Shown here: positions 60,712 to 64,000 of the stretch, piece after piece
Layout: every line of letters begins with the position of its first letter
Numbering within the stretch: the stretch's first letter is position 1
Assembly (NCBI GenBank): GCA_033182465.1
Contig: CP137319.1
Location: forward strand, 930,001 to 994,000
Source of the DNA: Sanghuangporus weigelae
Lineage: Eukaryota > Basidiomycota > Agaricomycetes > Hymenochaetales > Hymenochaetaceae
Direction: 5' to 3'
Length of the DNA: 64,000 nucleotides
Notes under the pieces: model-generated
What the model was told of the DNA's origin: nothing
Seen by the model: only the letters and a program-made list of their open reading frames with translations
Databases searched by the model: none
Position numbers and translations under genes: made by a program

Positions 60712-63092
60712 CTATCTTTGCATCCCAAGTACGTCACGCAAAACACCATTCTCGTCCCAAGTTCCCACCGGTTTAATCGAATCGACAACAGCTTGATTTT
60801 CGAGGTTGTTGTGAAGGAGATTTCGAAGCGTGAATACCGCATGTTCCCGCAGATCTGTCAAGGAGAAAACCAAGTGTACATCAAATAAAAGAAATTTTCA
60901 TGATGGGACCCGGTGGTCAAAAGAAAGCCGTAAGGAAGAGTGTCAAAGTAAGTATAGAATGCGTTAAGAATTCTGTTGAAGGGCAGCACGTACATGGATT
61001 CCGTTCATCGGTAACACACAAATTCATGACGACTGGAATGCCGTGACAATTCCGCACTCTGTCTTGCACTGCCCTGTTCTCATAGCACAGAATCCCGAGC
61101 AAACGAACGAGGTCGCGCTTAAGATATGAAAAGCCCCTGTCCTCCTTCTTATCTATCTGATCGGATGAAGTGGTGTCAGGACGGGCGCTGCTCCAGGATG
61201 CTCTGCCGAACATAATTCGCGGGAGAAAAGCATCCAGTAACCTCAAGAGTTCTAAAAGAAAAAAATCCAGCATAGAAAAGAAAGCGAAATCTCGAATGGT
61301 ATCGGCGAGGTAGTTTCTCACCTACGAGTTCTTCTATCAAACCATCTCCAAGTGATGAGAAAGTCTCGACGAGAAGCCGCTTCGCCTGCTGTGCATATTC
61401 CGATGCTTCTCCGTTTTTGTTTTGAGCAAGAGCCACGCTACAGAAGCATTGAACCACGAGCACAATAGCCTCGCAGACTTTTGGAAGGAGCACGTCCAGA
61501 TTACGCAAAGGAGCGAAGGTGGTTTCATCAGAGCTTTCCGCAATTGGACCAGCCGGGTCCGCGTCGACGGACTCTGCGTTCAGCTGTCCGAGCGAACACT
61601 TTATGGAAAGCTTTGCGCTCCGCATCAGCTCAAACAGTTTCCCCAGAAGAGCTTCAGAGATCTGTGATACGACAATGTCATCAAGGATTGTGCCGCCTGT
61701 GTTTTCTGCGGGAGCACTTGACGCTGAAGGTCGCATCAGATAAGAGTCTATTAGTTTGAACAGTGTTATTTGATGGGGATTCACTGCTTCGCCTTCCCTA
61801 AGATATGATGTGAGTTCGCGAAGGAAAGAACACAACCAGAGGTGGCTAGCGCACATCGTTGTTATGAATAGGAGCGAAGGAACAAATCCGTTGCCAAACA
61901 GAGTTTTGAATATTGTCCATCTACAGAATTGATTGCTAAAATGTGTCGAAAGGAAATTAAGCAAGCTTACCCTATAGTGAACAGTTTCGAATTCCCGTCT
62001 TCATGACTTGTTTCGATATATTGATCGAGTCTATGCAGCATTACTACACACACTCGCCTCCCTATCGGCCTATCGATGAGCAGGCGCCTGCATATCAGCA
62101 AGGAATCAGCCAAGAGCGCCTGGAAGCAGTACAAAGGTAGTATTCACATCCTTTCACGACTTCCAGAAAGACAATTCATAATGAGCACGAAAGCCGTGGA
62201 GGCAGTATTGTCGTCTGGGTGAGCAATTGCGCGCCTGTGAAATACCTATTATTCAGACTCGACCAGGACACCGGGGGACCTCGAACATACACGAGTAAGT
62301 TCTTTTCTTCAGGAAGAGACAGATGAGTATCCCAAAACAACGGCAGCAACTCCTCATTTGCGGTAACGAGGTTTGACAGTGTTTGTATCAAGAATCGAGT
62401 GGTCATAAGCTCTTTGGACCCTTGCTTGAGCATCGAAATTAGAAATTCCAAATAGAGAGAAACCTTACCTTTTTCATCTTCGAGGAAAACATGAGAAGTG
62501 TATGTATGAGCGACCGTTCGAATCGCTGGTTCAAATTTACTGCAGGAAAATTATTCTCTGTGCGTCACGAACGTCCATTGAATGCTGGACGCACAATGCT
62601 TCTAGCTGGTTCTTTGGATTTTGAGCAACAAGGTTACGAGTGAAGCGGGCGATACTAATAGCCCAAGTACTGTAGATTGGACCAGAAGTGAGCGTGTTGA
62701 TATCCCTTGCGGCCAAAGAAGTCCAGACTTTGCACAGTGGCTCCCATATTTTCGGAGAAGAACGTCCTACATCCTCCCTTTCAGTGCCATTCCGTGCGAT
62801 AACGACGGAAATCTCATCTAAGCCTTTAAGTGCATCACCGAATTCCTGATTCTCGGTATTTCTGGAGCGAAGAGAAGACAAGTACTGATAAACCAGTGCA
62901 TTACGACTACACGACATCAGCAGGAAGGAGAATGTGTTTTTCAGTTTGAAATCTTTGGCGAAATCGACGGCAGCTTACGTCATTTCATGTCATTTGATTT
63001 GCTTACCAAAAGAGAGAAATATCCAAAAGGGGCGGAGGCGGTTCAAGTGCATCGATATTCCAAAGTGTTGGCTTCCTGCTTGCCGTGCTCAT
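60712..63092 (-). CDS. ATXN10: Ataxin-10 homologue (Ctr86-like armadillo-type protein)
   Basis: Helical-repeat protein whose C-terminal Ataxin-10 domain is clear: SYLKRDLVRLLGILCYENRA, VQDRVRNCHGIPVVMNLCV, TDERNPY, then across an intron LREHAVFTLRNLLHNNLENQ and AVVDSIKPVG, TAG at 60712-60714. Upstream exons give helical repeats: FLIQTLSNLVTANEELLPLF, AFVLIMNCLSGSRERM, RLLIDRPIGRRVCVVMLHRL, RWTIFKTLFGNGFVPSLLF, KVCEAIVLVVQCFCSVALAQ. The proposed start is ATG 63092 (MSTASRKPTLWNIDALEPPP); the join from there to VDFAKDFKLKNTFSFLLMSC near 62985-63025 does not keep phase with the donor and acceptor I can see, so exon 1 is uncertain. In other eukaryotes the family is linked to cytokinesis and cell survival; the role here is not evident. 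Confidence 0.85.
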
Positions 63093-63827
63093 CGGTCGAG
63101 TCAAAGATGCGGCTATGTGCACAGCACGCATAGCCTCATAGCCTCTTCCACGGGACCGTTCTCGTTGTTTGGGCCATTAATATTAGACGAGTCATCAACT
63201 CGCGCCTCACACCCCCTTTGTGAGTCGTAACCAATCAGTCCGATCTTGTATACATGACTTTATTCACTGAGGTTGTAATCTGAAGCGTATAGAAACATGT
63301 CGGCGACAAAATGCTCGCGTTGAAAACGCGGTGTACAGAAAACACCGATAGTGTTGTTGCTCATGTGCTTGGAAATAGACTTTCTGCCGAGGACCTCGTA
63401 AAAGGATTCCCAGATAAGCACTGCTTGTGATGCAACTCAAGTTCACGAAGTAAAACGCGACATGCCGTTTTGGTACGTGAGGCCGGATTTAGCCAAGCAG
63501 CGTCCCGTCTTGTATTAGAATCTTTCCTTCGAATGCACTGGATATCCCGCGCCATCCCCCTTATGCACAGGCTATAAGTACGGCGAATTTACCATTCCTA
63601 GCATCACCAGCGATGAATCCTGTTCTACACTGGTCCTTCTTCCGCGTCCCTAACTCTGTAGTCGACAACAAAAAGGCATCATCTACCGGAAGGCTTCTCG
63701 CCCATTCAGTTCCATCGTACTCCCACACGAGTCTGGGGAGAGAAGTGGACGTGGACCGCTATCTACTATAATATATATTGCCTCCTTGTACAAGTTGCTC
63801 CCTGCTCTCCTACTTTTTTCCGACGCT
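63093..63827. other. Divergent intergenic region
   Basis: About 735 bp between the Ataxin-10 gene (leftward) and the right-edge gene. No gene recognised. A TATA-like TATAATATATAT lies near 63768-63779, about 50 bp before the next ATG. Confidence 0.45.
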
Positions 63828-64000
63828 ATGACTCCATATAACATCAGTGTCGTGAAGTGAGTCACTATTTCATAATGGCGAGTAGTGGGTAACCTATCTT
63901 TTCATACGCAGGCCTGATGACGAGGAACCTTTATATAATGCATTACAACTTCAACCCTCCCCTTTTGCTTTCGGCCATCAGAACGGTCCATCACCGTATG
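63828..64000 (+). CDS. 5' end of an unknown gene, cut by the window edge
   Basis: ATG 63828 gives MTPYNISVVK. A GT-AG intron (GTGAGT from about 63857 to the CAG at about 63911) joins in frame to PDDEEPLYNALQLQPSPFA and FGHQNGPSPY at the window end. The intron join and upstream TATA-like sequence support a real start. Too little is visible to name a family. Confidence 0.5.

Overview
This 64 kb window is nuclear DNA of a filamentous fungus, most likely an agaricomycete (mushroom-forming basidiomycete). The protein-coding genes are broken by many GT-AG introns of roughly 45-60 bp. The gene set (polyporopepsin-type protease, a Tea4/Bud14-like protein carrying Ras-association-like domains, a hybrid histidine kinase with several membrane segments) fits that group. 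Species was not determined.

Layout. Bases 1-15.9 kb are a repeat-rich, gene-poor block of gene wreckage. It starts with a decayed copy of part of RPB1 (RNA polymerase II largest subunit). Three copies of one TG...CA element follow, two with perfect 5-bp target duplications. Each copy has been invaded by other TG...CA, LTR-like elements that made 4-bp duplications; in the first copy the nest is three deep. The two ends of an old yellow enzyme-type oxidoreductase gene lie at 9.69-9.96 kb and 15.36-15.88 kb on the same strand, with the third repeat, a dying DDE transposase and a near-perfect 511-bp-arm palindrome between them and the middle of the gene missing.

From 16.3 kb onward the window is compact, gene-dense and mostly housekeeping: CDC48 (p97 ATPase), a DGAT2-type diacylglycerol acyltransferase, an Rxt3-type histone deacetylase subunit, a secreted aspartic protease, a TEA4/BUD14-type polarity protein (minus), RPL11 (minus), a hypothetical gene, ESCRT-II VPS25, a membrane hybrid histidine kinase, a YRB2/RanBP3-type Ran-binding protein, VMS1 (minus), phosphomannomutase, RPL30, a broken type-B carboxylesterase (minus), an aldo/keto reductase of the pyridoxal reductase type, LEO1 of the Paf1 complex, an Ataxin-10 homologue (minus), and the first exons of an unknown gene at the right edge.

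The genes do not form a pathway cluster. One functional link stands out: Cdc48 and its ribosome-quality-control partner Vms1 are both here, and the Vms1 tail carries a textbook VCP-interacting motif. The points most worth checking are the nested repeats with readable target duplications and the unknown 196-residue frame they carry, the palindrome, the split oxidoreductase, the interrupted H-box of the histidine kinase, and the nonsense codon beside the oxyanion hole of the esterase. I did not find a convincing new biological system.
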